From Sciurus carolinensis (taxonomy: Eukaryota > Chordata > Mammalia > Rodentia > Sciuridae): a DNA stretch of 64,000 bases. Each line of letters begins with the position of its first letter. The first letter of the stretch is position 1. The position numbers were made by a program, and so were the translations under genes. This document shows positions 1 to 12,130 of this stretch, one piece after another. The notes below the pieces were generated by a model. It saw nothing but the letters and a program-made list of their open reading frames with translations, searched no databases and was not told the origin of the DNA. The stretch spans positions 116,484,643 through 116,548,642 of the forward strand of contig NC_062220.1 of assembly GCF_902686445.1 (NCBI RefSeq), read 5' to 3'.

Positions 1-544
1 CCACACCTGACCAGGTAGCTCCTCTGGGTCAAGCCAGGTTGGACTTTGCAGTGTACATATGGTCTGAGCTCTTTGAGTCTATGTGGGAAAATAAATCGGT
101 GACTTGATAAAAGGTCCTCTCATTCATAGCCTAGCACAATCTTCTGCTTTTATTAACAAGTTCTCCAAATTTTATTGCCCCCCATTAAGTATGTTGTCCC
201 ATTTTATTAACATAACTTCCCTCAGGGGAATATGAGACATGGCCACACCAAGCCTACACAAAATCTTGCATATCGCATTCCTCTACTTGATTTTTAATGG
301 TGCAGGCAAGGTCTCAATCGTGTCTTCAGAGTGCTCCTAGGATGTGAGTAGGTGTGTATAAATGTATGATAGGAATTTATTCATGTTGCTCTAGCCATAC
401 GTTGAAGGCCAACATCACTCATGGAGAGGGAGGGTGAGATGGAATAATGGTCTTTTGGTGGTTAGTAAAGCAAAATTTGTATAGAGAAATAGTTTATTTT
501 TGTTTGCTTTGTTTCCCATTTCTATGCCAGTCCCTAGAACAAGT

Positions 545-850
545 GTTTAAAAAATAAAATAAGCCAAACTCAAAAAACCAAAGGCTGAAAGTTTTCTCTG
601 ATAAGCAGATTCTAATCCATAATGGGGAGGAGAGGTTAGGGAAAAATGAAGGAACTTTGGATTAGGCAGGGTGGAGGGAGGGGAAGGGGGCGCTGTGGAG
701 GTGGGAAAGATGATGGAATGAGATCGACATTAATATCCTACATACATGTATGACTACACTACCAGTGTGTCTCAGTGTAGGTTCCCCTATGCAGTGCCCA
801 TCAGGGCCGGAGTAGTCCATCAGTCTCCATCCTCAATATAAAGAAGGTCA
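545..850 (+). mobile_element. L1 3' UTR fragment
   Basis: Shares the pattern aaaccaaaggctgaaagttttctctgataag, a G-rich block and atgtatgactac with the L1 3' ends elsewhere in the window (for example 41470-41760). Only the 3' UTR is present. Confidence 0.7.
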
Positions 851-2339
851 GAAGTTAAAAGAATTTGAAGATTTTTATTTCAAAGGAGTCTGTTTCACAA
901 TCAGTTGTGGGTATTGTGGGAATGACTTCCTGAGCTGCAAGAAATACCCAGCACTTTAGTGGGTATGGGTCTGTAATCTAGGATCTGCATCTTATGTACC
1001 CCATGTGATTCTGATGCAGACACAGCTTAACACACTGATGATTCTGATACAGGTGGACTGCAGACCACAGTTTAACACACACTGTGTGTGTCATTTAGTC
1101 ACAACAATAAAGAAACATTTAAGAACCTTAATTGAAAATCACATTAGTCCATAAATTTTGAAATAAAAATCTTAAAATATGCCTTCAGAAAATTCTTGTG
1201 TCTTTTGCCTTCCAGAATTAAAATAAAGCTATTACTCTACATTTATTTCCTAGAAATAGTTAAAAGTGAACACAAACAATAACAGAACAAAAACTGTAAT
1301 CATTATCAACAAAACCACCACCATTATCAGCAGCAATAACAAAAGACCCTTCAAGAGACCTCTGTGTAGAGACATGGCCACTCATATGGGAATATATTAA
1401 GTTAACTTGTGCATGAGTGCTTTTAGCCTTGAAATACAGAAAAAATTGCTGGCAGAATTAGCAGAATGGTTGGAAAGTCCTCAGACCCATTCAATATCAT
1501 TTAAAGATAAAGGAGCCACTGGTAAGGCCCTGAGGTTATTGCAGAAGCCTGCGAATTTCCTTTCTTTATCTCTGTGCTTCAAGGGCTGGTAGCCTTGATA
1601 AAATAGTCAATGATCACAGGACAACTCAAATATTCATACTTAGTAGGTCAGCTTACTAACTAGCAACTTTAGATAACAACATATTACATCTTGTCAGACC
1701 TGGTGGATACAGTACCAAGTTACTTTGAGGGAAAACTTTTTACAGCTATAGTATTTCACCTTTTGTGATTGTAGAAAAATAGCTCTTTGAATTAATTTTA
1801 AAAAGGTGACAGCAAAAATATTCTTGAGGCAGATTCTCCAGTATATAATTTTTAAAAATTATATTCTTTCCTTGTGTGTGGCAGAAACAACTTACTCTGT
1901 AAGAAAGAAAAGAAAAAGGGAAAACAGTCTATATGATTACCACTGTCTTCCAATTTTTTCTAATTCAAATAAAATCCATGGAGAATTCTGTGAGGAAAAT
2001 AGAATTCTGACCTGCTGATCTAAGATCTTCAGAATTTAGAGAGAATTCTTGTTCCTCAGACCTCCTCACTGCTGAAGTGAGTGAGAGAGGCACTAGTGAT
2101 GCTATTCTATTGCATGGTAACACATTTTCGCAAACATCATGACTGTGAAGAACACAAACCCATTGTTAGAGTTGTAGGTTCTGAGTTCACAGAGGGTCCC
2201 ACTGGCCTAAAATAACTGGGGAGCAGGGCTGCCTCACCCAGTGGAGGATCTTGGGCACATCCTGCTTCCTTGCCTTTTCTGGCTCTAGAAGCCACCCACT
2301 CTTGGCTGATGACTGCTTCCTCCACCTTCAAAACCAGCA
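851..2339. other. No gene recognised; possible MER5-like trace
   Basis: AT-rich DNA with only short chance frames. The stretch 1000-1080 (gtgattctgatgcaga and two similar phrases) resembles MER5-type hAT remnants. The remainder shows nothing I can name. Confidence 0.4.
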
Positions 2340-2600
2340 TTAGAGTGCCTGATCTATCACCATGACTTCTTTCTCTGCCTCCTCTTCCATTTTAAAGATC
2401 CCTGGGATTACTTGGATTTTGTGGATTAACCTGTGCCATCCAGGATGGTCTCCCCATCTCAGAATCCTTAACATAATCCCATCTGCAAAATCCCTTGCTA
2501 GATAACGAAGCATGTCCACAGGTTCCAAGTATTGGGAAGAGGATCTCCTGGGGATGCCATTACTCTGCCTGCCACACACTCTTAATTCATGTGCATAGTA
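2340..2600 (-). repeat. Ancient MaLR/MLT1-like LTR fragment
   Basis: The minus strand reads a Tgtggcaggcag start, aatacttggaacctg, agggattttgcagatg and gagatggggagaccatcctgg, a characteristic order of old mammalian MaLR-type LTRs. The same order appears on the plus strand at 3645-3790, so two diverged copies of one family lie about 1 kb apart in opposite orientation. Confidence 0.5.
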
Positions 2601-3640
2601 ATATTGGAAGTAAAAATGAAGCAACAAAAACAAAAATCTCTAACTGAAGCCACATTAGTAAAATTAAGACACTGCCTCAAAGCATAGTCTTCAAAAGCGA
2701 CTCAATGTTAAATTCAAATTTAAGCCCTAGAAATTCTCCACTGATGACTTCAGGATTTCCCAAGTACCAGATTTATTTTAAATGTAGCCCTTATTTCCTC
2801 ACAGGCCGGCTTGGGTTGCAGAAATCTCATCTGAGGCTAAGAGGACACACTGAAAGGGAGAGGTAGAGGCAGATTTGATGTTCCTGGAAACCTGCTGACT
2901 TTGGCTTTGTATACTTGGTGAAGTCTAAATGGGGCAATTGGATAGTTTTCTTTGGAGTCTGCCCTAGTCTGTCTTTCCTGTTGTGTACAATTTCTGTAAC
3001 CATTGAGATCCTGTGTGCTACCTGAGCATCAAGAGTGTCTCCTGGGTAAGGGTTGTGGATTCAAGTTCCTGGGAGTGAGCGCAGGATTCTAGCCAGAAGG
3101 AACAGGAAATTCCTGACTGATGGTTACTGCGTTCCCAGAGCACTTCCCAGTCCTTGGGGCTGCTGTGGAAGCTCACCTCTCAGGTGCAGTCATCTTCCCT
3201 GGTCTCCTCAAAAGCAAGTGTTGACCATAGAGAAATGTATTTATGTATCTCCTCCAGGTGCAAAATATTCCTTCATCTTTACTGAGATGTGGGCAACCCT
3301 TTCCTGTGTTGGCCTGCAAGTTGTAAATATGGGAGGGCCCACATGAGGCTATGGGTCAGGAGTAGCAAGAATAGGAATGAGGAGTGGGAACAACAAGGCT
3401 GGCAATAAGGACATGGAGGAGGTGATGAATGGGGACAGTGTTTGGAGGAGTTGGAAATTTCAGTGTTCTATTTTCAGTCCCAGAAGGGCACCGCCCAGTA
3501 TCTCTGGAACTCAGCTGGTGATTGATTGGCCCTCAACAGCTATTCTTCAGACTGTGCTGTTTCAGTTGACTGACTTTCAGAAGTGGGGGGCAAGCAGACT
3601 GACAGGTATGACAAAGTATATTAACTGTGTTCAGCAACCA
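2601..3640. other. Unassigned sequence
   Basis: No gene, RNA or repeat that I can name. Frames of 88-97 codons at 3053-3643 have no recognisable domain and unremarkable composition. Confidence 0.4.
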
Positions 3641-3644
3641 TAAT

Positions 3645-4585
3645 AGACAAAATAAACTCAACCTAGCATATCCATATCCCAGTACCTGGAACCTATGAAT
3701 ATGTTACTTTACATAGCAAAAGAGAATACTTGTGATCTAGTTAAGAATGTTCAGATGGGGAGGTTATCCTGGAGAGTCCAGTTTATTTACAAGAACTGAA
3801 AAAGTGAAAAAGTCGTCAATGTAAAATAACAATTCTGCTTTAAATGAAATAAAATAGTTGATTCTGAGCCAAATATTCTGACAATGGTTTAGGATCATGT
3901 ATTCTTAGAATCATGAATGTGATCTACCACCTCAAAAGAGGATAAATGAACTTTTGTAGCCACAGGAACAAGGTTATCATTTACCAAATATATTGATTTT
4001 GACATCAGATAGGTGAACTACATCAAAGCACAAACATCTCTTTTAATGGCGTTGTTAGTTTTAGTGTTGGTGGAAGCTAGAGGTCTGCTAAGATTAATGA
4101 TACATCCTGAGAATTTTATCTAAGAATCACAAGGATGTTATACCACATACAGAGGTTGGAAGTAAATGGTTATTAAAGGCACTGCAATAACCCAAGATAA
4201 TTTTGACTCGATTTACAATATTCCATCTTTCCACAATCACGATGTTCTACTCAGCCAAGTCCAAACAGTGTGCACAATCTTTAATATAGAATGAGCTTCT
4301 TCAGAGAACTTCAGCTCCACCAAGGGTTGAATGAACATGTCAGAATGATGTGAGGCAGGAATTACTTGATCACCTATGACTGGCTTTGAAGAGGGTTGGG
4401 GACTGCAAGCCAAGGAAGGTGGGGCAGCCTTTTGAAGTTGGAAAAGGCAAGGATACAGAATATCAGTATAGTGCAGTGAAGTTCATTTTAGACTTCTGAT
4501 CCTCAGAATTAATAAGATAATTTGTATAACATTGAGTTTTGGGTGATTTGTTACAGTAGCAACAGGAAATGGTAGATTAAGATAT
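3645..4585 (+). repeat. Ancient MaLR/MLT1-like LTR, interrupted
   Basis: The left part (3645-3790) carries cagtacctggaacctatgaatatg and cagatggggaggttatcctgg. The right part (4375-4585) carries tgactggctttgaagagg, gaaaaggcaagg, an agacttctgatcctcagaatt block and ttgttacagtagcaacaggaaa, the usual end of such LTRs. The 580 bp between do not match and may be an insertion. Confidence 0.5.
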
Positions 4586-7170
4586 TTTGAAACTATTTCT
4601 GGTGGCTATGTTTTTCCACAAATTCAGAACAATTCTTCTTCCTGGAAAATGATTTTTAAGTTTCCAATTCTTGTTGTAGATAGTTGAATTGATACTGGAT
4701 AATGTAACAACCATTATCACACAGTAAATCTGTCTTCCCCCTATTTTCTCATCCTTGACATATGTGTGGTACTTGCCAAGAGGTTGTGCACAGGTGTGTA
4801 TTTGTGATGTGCTTAGGGAAGATTACACACTGGATTCATAATGTTCTTTACAAGGCTGACTGCAGTGTGTTGGGCAAATGAGAGTCCTTTATCACATCCA
4901 TGTCACTCAGCATCTGAACCCTCTGCCATGTATGAAGAATTTGCCACTTTCTGAAATGTTAAGAATCAAATGCTTGCTTCATTCACATATCTGGGGCTTT
5001 GGAAATATACCCAATTCATCATAAACATCTCCTTCAGTTTTTAATGTGAGTTGGGAGATTCAAGGGGCAGACACCGAGGAAGTGCAACCTGGCTCTTGCA
5101 GCTTAGATCTCTATCTCATGGTTCTTAATTTAACCATGTCTAGGGTCAGCAGATATCATGATGGCATTGGTGGTGTCTAGAGTCCAGGGCCAGTTGTTTC
5201 ACCTCTTCAAGCCACAGGATCTTTCACTTTAAGGAATCACTTGTGTCCTTTCCAGAGGAAACTGCATTGTGTGTGTCTCTATTTGATTGGACTTTGTTAA
5301 CATAAATTAAAGTGGAGAAATGCCTGAAAAATATTTGAGTAAATAAAGACACCTGACCTAAGAAATTACCTTACTCTTACCTTGATTTCTATAAATGACT
5401 ATATTGAAGTAAAATTGAAATTTCATTCTCATCCACCAGAAACTCCCAATGAACATAAAAACTAGGGACTGCCGAGAAGGGTAGGCCAAATAAGACAATT
5501 GAGTAACTGAAAGAATTAAAAAGCACTTCTGACTTTGCTTCCATGTTCCCTGTGAAAGTTGTTTTCTTGCATCCCCTAGACAAAGCCCCTGAACCAGCTC
5601 TAGTTTGGAGCTGCCTAATTCATGAGTCACTGTTTCCTCTAATAAAATGCTTAAAATTCCATTGTACCTCAGTTTGTTTTCTACATTTTTCCTCATTCCT
5701 CTTTGTTTTCATAGGTTTTTTTTCTCTTTTACCCTCATGATGCTTTTACCTAACAAAATTCCCTTAACACAGTTAGTCTATGTCAGACTATATCAGCAGA
5801 CCCCATTTTTATTCTTTTCCTATTGATTCCTTTCTCTTCTTTCTTCTTTCATACTGACAAATGATAGATTTATATATTTATGAAATAATACTCCATTTCT
5901 AATGGAGAGAGAAAAGAAGTAGAAGGAGGAGGTGGAGGAAAAGGAGGAGGGGTAAGAAGAAAGAAAGAGGAGAGAAATAAGATAAGGAATGAAGGAAGGA
6001 AGATAGCACCTTGTCCTTGGAAATGTGCCAGGTGCTCCATTCCCTTCCAGACTCCTCCACAAATCTAATGAATATAATCATGTTCCCCCTTAATACAGTG
6101 GCAGCCCTTCCAGAACTAAGTTCAACCACCCACACTGTCTGCCCTGAAATTACAATTCTCATTTTTCTCCATCCCTGCCTCTTTCACCAGCACGTCTTCT
6201 AACCTATTCTGAACTTAGAGAAAAAAAAACAAAAAACAAAAACTCACTCTTTGAACTGTTTTAAAAAATTAATTTGGAGGTTATTAGACTGAGACAGCTC
6301 CAGTACCATGGGTTCCTATTGAAGCAGAACAAACCACAACTCAAAGAAAACAGAAAAAACAAACTCAAAATTAATCATTAGACATTAACTTGCAACTAGG
6401 AGCTTTCCACTTTAACCAATCAAATATTTTGTTTTCTTTCATTAGCACCTTAAAAGTTATTTCCATGGCACCCATTGAGTAGAGCCCTGAATCTCTTACC
6501 AACTGAGCTATTAACTAATGAATCAATGCTTCTGCAAATAACTATTTAAAATTTTAATGTGACCAACTTTATCCTTGACTCAAACAGCAAAAGCCTCATC
6601 TTCCTATTCCTTATGTTAGCCAGCATCTTATTTTCCTGAATCTTTATTTCTTATATTCTGTGCAGTAAGGAAAAGAAACAAATGGCCCTGAAATACTACC
6701 AGAATGGACAAGAAAGGAAATGCCCAGAAAACCCACCATCTGGTGCTGCAGTGAATAGCATATGAATCTGCATATGCACATGCAAATTTTGTTCATGGAA
6801 TATGGTACTAGCATGCACTGTTCTATAGTTTTTGTCTTTGAAAATTTCAGGTTGTTAAGACACTTGAACCTAGATTTCCTCACCTTGGTGTATAATCAGG
6901 GAGAAAGGTTAAGAATCCAACCAAACAAGTGGGAAAGATTCATTATCTTTGCATTTTTAAGTCATCAGATAATATTTTATACTTATTCATGGGAGCATGT
7001 AATGATAATTTAGTACATCTATACAATGTGTAATGATCAAAATCAGGGTCATTACCATTTCCATCCCCTAATAAACTCAACAACTCTTTAAAATACTAAT
7101 TATGTTTGTTGACCACAAAATTATGATATAATTAATAACAGATATCTATGAATTCCCCATATATTAGAAA
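4586..7170. other. Unassigned AT-rich sequence
   Basis: No gene recognised. It contains a short GGA-rich purine patch at 5905-5965 on the plus strand; ORFs up to 112 codons here have no recognisable domain. Confidence 0.4.
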
Positions 7171-8765
7171 GTCAAATAATATCCTCTTCAATAATACAAG
7201 TCAAAGAAAAAAATCATAGAAGAAATTGAAAAATACTTCAAACTTAATGACAAAGAAAGCAATAAATAGTAAAATTTGCAGCTAAAGTGGTACTTACAGG
7301 AAAATGTTTAACTTCATGTCTATATCACACAGTTTAAAACCAATGATCTTAATTTCTATCTTAAGAATCTAGAAAGAGACAAGCAAATTAAATCCAAAGT
7401 AAATAGGACTAAGAAATCATAAAGCTCAGGAATCAATGAAATAGAAAACAGATAAACTACAGAAAAAAATCAATTTTTGGAAAGGATTAATAAAACTGAT
7501 AAATACCAAGTAAGACTAATTGAGAAAAATGACAGAAAATACAAATTATTTTTAGATGATATCCATAGATTCTACAGACATTAAAAGTAAGATAATAAAG
7601 ACTATAATGAACAGCATTATATTCAGAAATACTATGAACATTTTTTTCTGTAGGGGTTTGTGTGGATAAATGTTTTCATTCCTCTCAGTAAATATCTTGA
7701 GTTGGATTATTGGATTATATGGTAAATGCATGTTAATCTTTATTAGAAACTGCCACCAAGTGTTCATAAAATTTTACATTCCAAATATCAGTATGAGAGT
7801 TTCTATTGTTTTATACCCTTGCCAGCACTATTTCACTTAAGATGTTTTAATAACTGTGTAGTGATATCCAATTTCTAATTTTTCACTTCACTGATAACTA
7901 CTGATGTTGAATATTTTTGTATATCAATAGAACATTTATAGATCTTATTTTACAAAGTTCTTGATTAAATCTTTATCCATTTTTATATTTTGGTTATCTT
8001 TTCATTGTACAATATTATACAATAGATATAAATCCCTTGTACAGTACATGCATTGTAAATATGTCTGTCTGTGCCTATATTTTAATTTTATTTATTTGAG
8101 GAGTAAAAGTTTTAAATCCTGAAAAAAAAAAAGGAAAACAATAACTTAGGTGAAGTGGATAAATCTCTTGAAAAATAAAATTCTTCAAATCTGACAAGAT
8201 AAAATAACAAAATTATCCCTCTATGAAAAAAAATTGCATTCATAATTTGGCACAAAGAAAATCCTAAATCACAATGATTTCAAATTGACTTCTTTCATTT
8301 ATTTAAGGAAAAATGATACAAATGTTCACAAATTATTTCAGAAAATAAAAGGAGAAAAAATTTCCCAACTCATTTTTCATGTAGGCATAATCCTGATACC
8401 AAAACCAAATGGAACATACCTGGTATCAAAAGGTCTGATAACAACAAAAAATTTATGTACAACTATTTCTCATAAACATATATGCAAAAAATCCTCTGCA
8501 AAAGCAAGCCAAATGTGATCAAGCCAAATTCAGACATATGTAACAGGAAAACAATACATCCCAACCAAGTGTAGTTTAGGAATGTAAAGTTTGTTCAACA
8601 TTTGAAAATTAATGAATGTAATTGCTTTCATTAACAGAACAAGAATATACAATAATTTCATTAAAATTTTTAAAAGTATTTGACAAATACTTTTGTCAAC
8701 TCGTTCCTGATTTAATTTTTTTTTTTTTTTTGGCAAACTAGGAATAGAAAGAAGGTTTTTTTCAC
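7171..8765 (+). mobile_element. Old L1 ORF2 fragments with an inverted L1 3' piece between
   Basis: Plus-strand L1 ORF2 traces occur at 7180-7550 and 8110-8765; the second includes the short frame 8285-8518 with KIKGEKISQLIF and GIILIPKPNGTYL, from the ORF2 region before the reverse-transcriptase core. Between them, 7550-8100 resembles an L1 3' end in the opposite orientation. Divergence and stops show great age. Confidence 0.6.
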
Positions 8766-9560
8766 CTCACAAAATGTATATGTGAATAACAAACAACTTG
8801 ATATGGTTAGTAGTGAAATACTGAATGTTTCTCACCTAACCTCTGGAATAAGGTGAGGGTATCTTCTCTCACTGCATTCATTTACTATCATGCTGGGTAT
8901 CTTAATACATAAAATAAGATAAAATAAAGACAAGTCAAGAGGAATAAGGCGTGGAAACAAAGATGTATAACTACTTTTATTTGTAAAAACAAAAAAATGT
9001 ATGTAGAAAATTCTAATAAATCTTAAAAAAGTGTTGGTATTAATTTGTGATTTTGACAGGGCCATAGGATTCAAAGTTAATGAACAAAACCTGAAAGTGT
9101 TAACAAAGGAAAAGATATAGCATGGAGAAGAATTGGAAGACTTTAATGTTATCAAATAAGTAATTTTTTTCTTTACATGTGCTGAGTTTCCAGTGTTAAT
9201 TAAAAAGCTTCTCCACAATGCCAATGTTATGCAAACACTTTCTTAAATTATCTTGAAATTAATATTTAAGTTAAATTGTGTTTACATTTTAAGCTTACAT
9301 TCATTTAGAAAATTTCTGAGTCTGATGAGTCAATGCTCCAGCTTTATTTCCTCCCAGGTGAACACCTAATTGTGCCAGAATAGATTGTTTTTAAAAAGTT
9401 ATCATTTCCTCCACTGATTTGATGTACCATTAGCATATTTGTTTATATACCAATATCATCATATTTTTCAAGTTCAAGTTCATGAAATAGAGTTGTTTTA
9501 GTCAGTTTTTTGTCACTGTGACCAAAATGCCTGACAAGAACAACTTAGAGAAAGGAAAGT
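8766..9560. other. Unassigned AT-rich sequence
   Basis: No gene recognised. The 130-codon minus frame 8832-9224 has low-complexity composition and no domain I know. Confidence 0.4.
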
Positions 9561-9660
9561 GCCTATGCAACAAAATGAAATATTTTGTCATACATTCTTT
9601 GCTATCTGACTCCTTTTGCTCAGCATAACATTTCTGAGATTCTTTCATGTTATTGAAGAA
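9561..9660. repeat. Old L1 3' fragment
   Basis: Contains tccttttgctcagcataacatttctgagattctttcatg, close to a phrase at 31650-31685 in another old L1 piece of this window. Confidence 0.35.
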
Positions 9661-9664
9661 ATGA

Positions 9665-10139
9665 CAAGATGGCACTTGAAAGGTAAGAGAAACCAAGATT
9701 TATTTTATGCCAGCAGGTCCAAAGGAGATTAGCACTCTAAAATTCTGAATCCTGATCAACAGTTTCTCACAATATTTATAGGTTACTTGGTGTCATCTTA
9801 GACACATCCTATCATTGGGGCTTTTTACTCTTTTTTTAAAAGAATTTCTAATCTATGCAACTGAAAACCTTATGCAGAATCTCTAACATAAAGCATGCTC
9901 ACAGAACAGATAGGAAGTAACAGTTCTTTTCATAGACATCTATTATATTTAAGGAGGGAGTAGTCAAGACTCTTGAGGCAGTTATTAACAATGCAAAATG
10001 TAGGGACCCATGGTAAATTAGGCTTCCTGGAGAAAGGTTAAGACAGGGTGGGGAAACTGACCCCTTCCCCAGGCATTGGACTCTTACCATAATGTTTTTG
10101 TAATTTCATTTCACAACCGGATCTGGTTTTGCCATCACA
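9665..10139 (-). repeat. 3' LTR of the class I endogenous retrovirus
   Basis: On the minus strand it begins TGTGATGGCAAAACC directly after the purine tract and contains AATAAA (9699-9704) followed by a GT/TC-rich stretch. The left edge is approximate because no partner LTR is present in the window. Confidence 0.6.
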
Positions 10140-10156
10140 TTTCCCCCCCTTTGATG

Positions 10157-10368
10157 CCCTTTTAAAACCTCTTAAGGGCATGACCTGTGTCCATGTCCTC
10201 CAAGTTAATCCATTGGGAACTCTGGAGAATCATTTGGAATTTCATGACCTCTAAGCAGGAGGGAACAAATCGGGTCAGTATGTTAAGGTTGCAGGTACCA
10301 AACAGAAGTTCCAGGAGGAGCACGACAGCAAAATAGACCAATGCAGAAAATAAGAGTAGTGCACTCAT
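10157..10368 (-). pseudogene. env transmembrane subunit tail
   Basis: Open frame with a hydrophobic membrane anchor (ALLLFSALVYFAVVLLLELLFG), then CNLNILTRFV and a cytoplasmic tail ending shortly before the polypurine tract. This matches the TM anchor and tail of class I retroviruses. The surface subunit and the TM ectodomain are absent. Confidence 0.6.
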
Positions 10369-10469
10369 CCCAGGTAGCAGTCAGTTCCTCAAGCGTCTGC
10401 TGTGCATACATTAGTCAGCTTCTGGAGTGACTAAAGCAGGGCTGTTGTTCTTGGCGGCTCTCAGGGTGT

Positions 10470-10817
10470 GGTTTGTTTATTTTGGATGGTCAGCTTGCCA
10501 GGTGCAGTTGGTTCAAGAATGCACTCCCAACCATCAGAGGCTATTTTACCCTGCTGTGATGAATCGAAGGGGCCATCTTATCTATCTACTGTATTAGGAT
10601 TGGATAAAAAGATAGTGAAAGGACCTTTCCAAAGAAGTTTTAGGAATTGGACTTGCCTTTATTATTATTTTAAAAAATCAATTAGCTTCTCCTGGTTTAA
10701 AGGTGTGGGCATAATGTTTTTTTTTTTTAACTTTAGATCTTTTATGTATCTCTTATAATGAGAGGAGGGTGCCCATAGAGAATCTCATAAGGGGAGAATC
10801 CTGTTTGCCTAATAGGG
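10470..10817 (-). pseudogene. Gamma-type integrase C-terminal fragment
   Basis: Joined to the preceding fragment when the L1 is ignored. It contains SPYEILYGHPPLI (10755-10817), and then GPFTIFLSNPNT with a following WECILEP block, the integrase C-terminal pattern of class I retroviruses. In-frame stops are present. Confidence 0.65.
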
Positions 10818-10833
10818 CTTGATGCAATTATTA

Positions 10834-11555
10834 TTATTTTTTTTATTGTAAACAAATGGGATACATGTTGTTTCTCTGTTTGTACATGGCGTAAAGGCAT
10901 ACCATTTGTGTAATCATAAATTTACATAGGGTAATGTTGTTTCATTCATTCTGTTATTTTTTCCCTTCCCCCCCACCCCTCCCACCCCTCTTTTCCCTCT
11001 ATACAGTCCTTCCTTCCTCCATTCTTGCCCCCCTCCCTAACCCTAACTCTAACCCTAACACTAACCCCTCCCACCCCCCATTATGTGTCATCATCCACTT
11101 ATTAGCGATATCATTCGTCCTTTGGTTTTTTGAGATTGACTTATCTCACTTAGCATGATATTCTCCAATTTCATCCATTTGCCTGCAAATGCCATAATTT
11201 TTTCATTCTTTATGGCTGAGTAATATTCCATTGTATATATATACCACAGTTTCTTTATCCATTCATCAATTGAAGGACATCTAGGTTGGTTCCACAATCT
11301 GGCTATTGTGAACTGAGCAGCTATGAACATTGATGTGGCTGTATCTCTGTAAAATGCTGATTTTAAGTCCTTTGGGTATAGGCCAAGGAGTGGGATAGCT
11401 GGGTCAAATGGTGGTTCCATTCCAAGCTTTCTAAGGAGTCTCCACACTGCTTTCCAGAGTGGCTGCACTAATTTGCAGCCCCACCCGCAATGTATGAGTG
11501 TACCTTTCTCCCCACATCCTCGCCAACACCTGTTGTTGCTTGTATTCTTGATAAT
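10834..11555 (-). mobile_element. 5'-truncated L1 inserted in the class I ERV integrase
   Basis: Minus-strand L1: the ORF2 C-terminal ~125 codons (11468-11091, [19 protein letters not shown] to the stop), a G-rich 3' UTR and a short A tail at 10834-10845. It is bounded by a perfect 16-bp target-site duplication CTTGATGCAATTATTA at 10818-10833 and 11556-11571. The clean duplication and open C-terminal frame mark it as relatively recent. Confidence 0.93.
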
Positions 11556-11571
11556 CTTGATGCAATTATTA

Positions 11572-11800
11572 ATAGAGCAACTGGCAGCACCTGATCCAGT
11601 GTAGGTGGGTTTCCCGATAGTTCTAACTTCCTGGTGATCTCTAACCCCTTTGCTATCAATTGTGCCATCTTAGCTATGAATGTTGGCCCTTGAGTAGCTG
11701 TGCTTTGTAACTCTCCTGCCAGGTGTTTAAGACCAACTTGGTCAAAATTGACCTTGTCTCTATTTAATGTTAAGAATCAGCTGAAATTCCTCAGGGGATC
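11572..11800 (-). pseudogene. Gamma-type integrase, fragment upstream of the L1 insertion
   Basis: Reads GPTFIAKMAQLIAKGLEI and, after a gap relative to known integrases, [10 protein letters not shown], which continues across the L1 insertion into the next fragment. These resemble the end of the integrase core of class I elements. A segment between the two blocks, where the catalytic Glu would lie, looks deleted. Confidence 0.65.
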
Positions 11801-12130
11801 ACTCTTAGGAACTTGTGAGAAGCCTCTTAGCTTCTCTAGTACCATCTTCTAGGATAGGTCAAGACCTTGCTGATCACATATGGTTTCCCTTGGAAGCATT
11901 AGGGAATCATTCCCCTTTCCAGTGACCCTCTTCTTTGCAGAATGTGCACTGGTTGACTTTCTATTATCTAGGGTCCCATTGACCTTTCTGATTGGGAGGT
12001 CATGTGACCCAGAGTTGTAAATCCTTAGAGAAGTTCCTGTTGTTTCCTGGGTTCGAGCTGTCCTCAGAGGGCAAGAGTCAAATATTGATTATTTTCCTTG
12101 GTCCTTTTTATCTTTAGTCTCTAAAGTTTG

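Larger units (their letters stand above)
9660..12130 (-). mobile_element. Class I (gamma-type) endogenous retrovirus remnant: pol end, env end, 3' LTR
   Basis: The minus-strand order is integrase pieces (about 11800-11572 and 10817-10470), env TM tail (10370-10160), polypurine tract (10140-10155) and 3' LTR (10139 down to about 9665). The integrase is split by an L1 insertion at 10834-11555. Most of env is deleted. The 5' limit is uncertain; recognisable coding stops near 11800 and the sequence to 12130 is only probably part of it. Confidence 0.75.

Noticed and set aside
11035..11064. Interstitial telomere produced by chromosome fusion or break repair
   Set aside because: The motif sits at the same place in the 3' UTR of a second L1 at 41181-41210, so it is part of the element.
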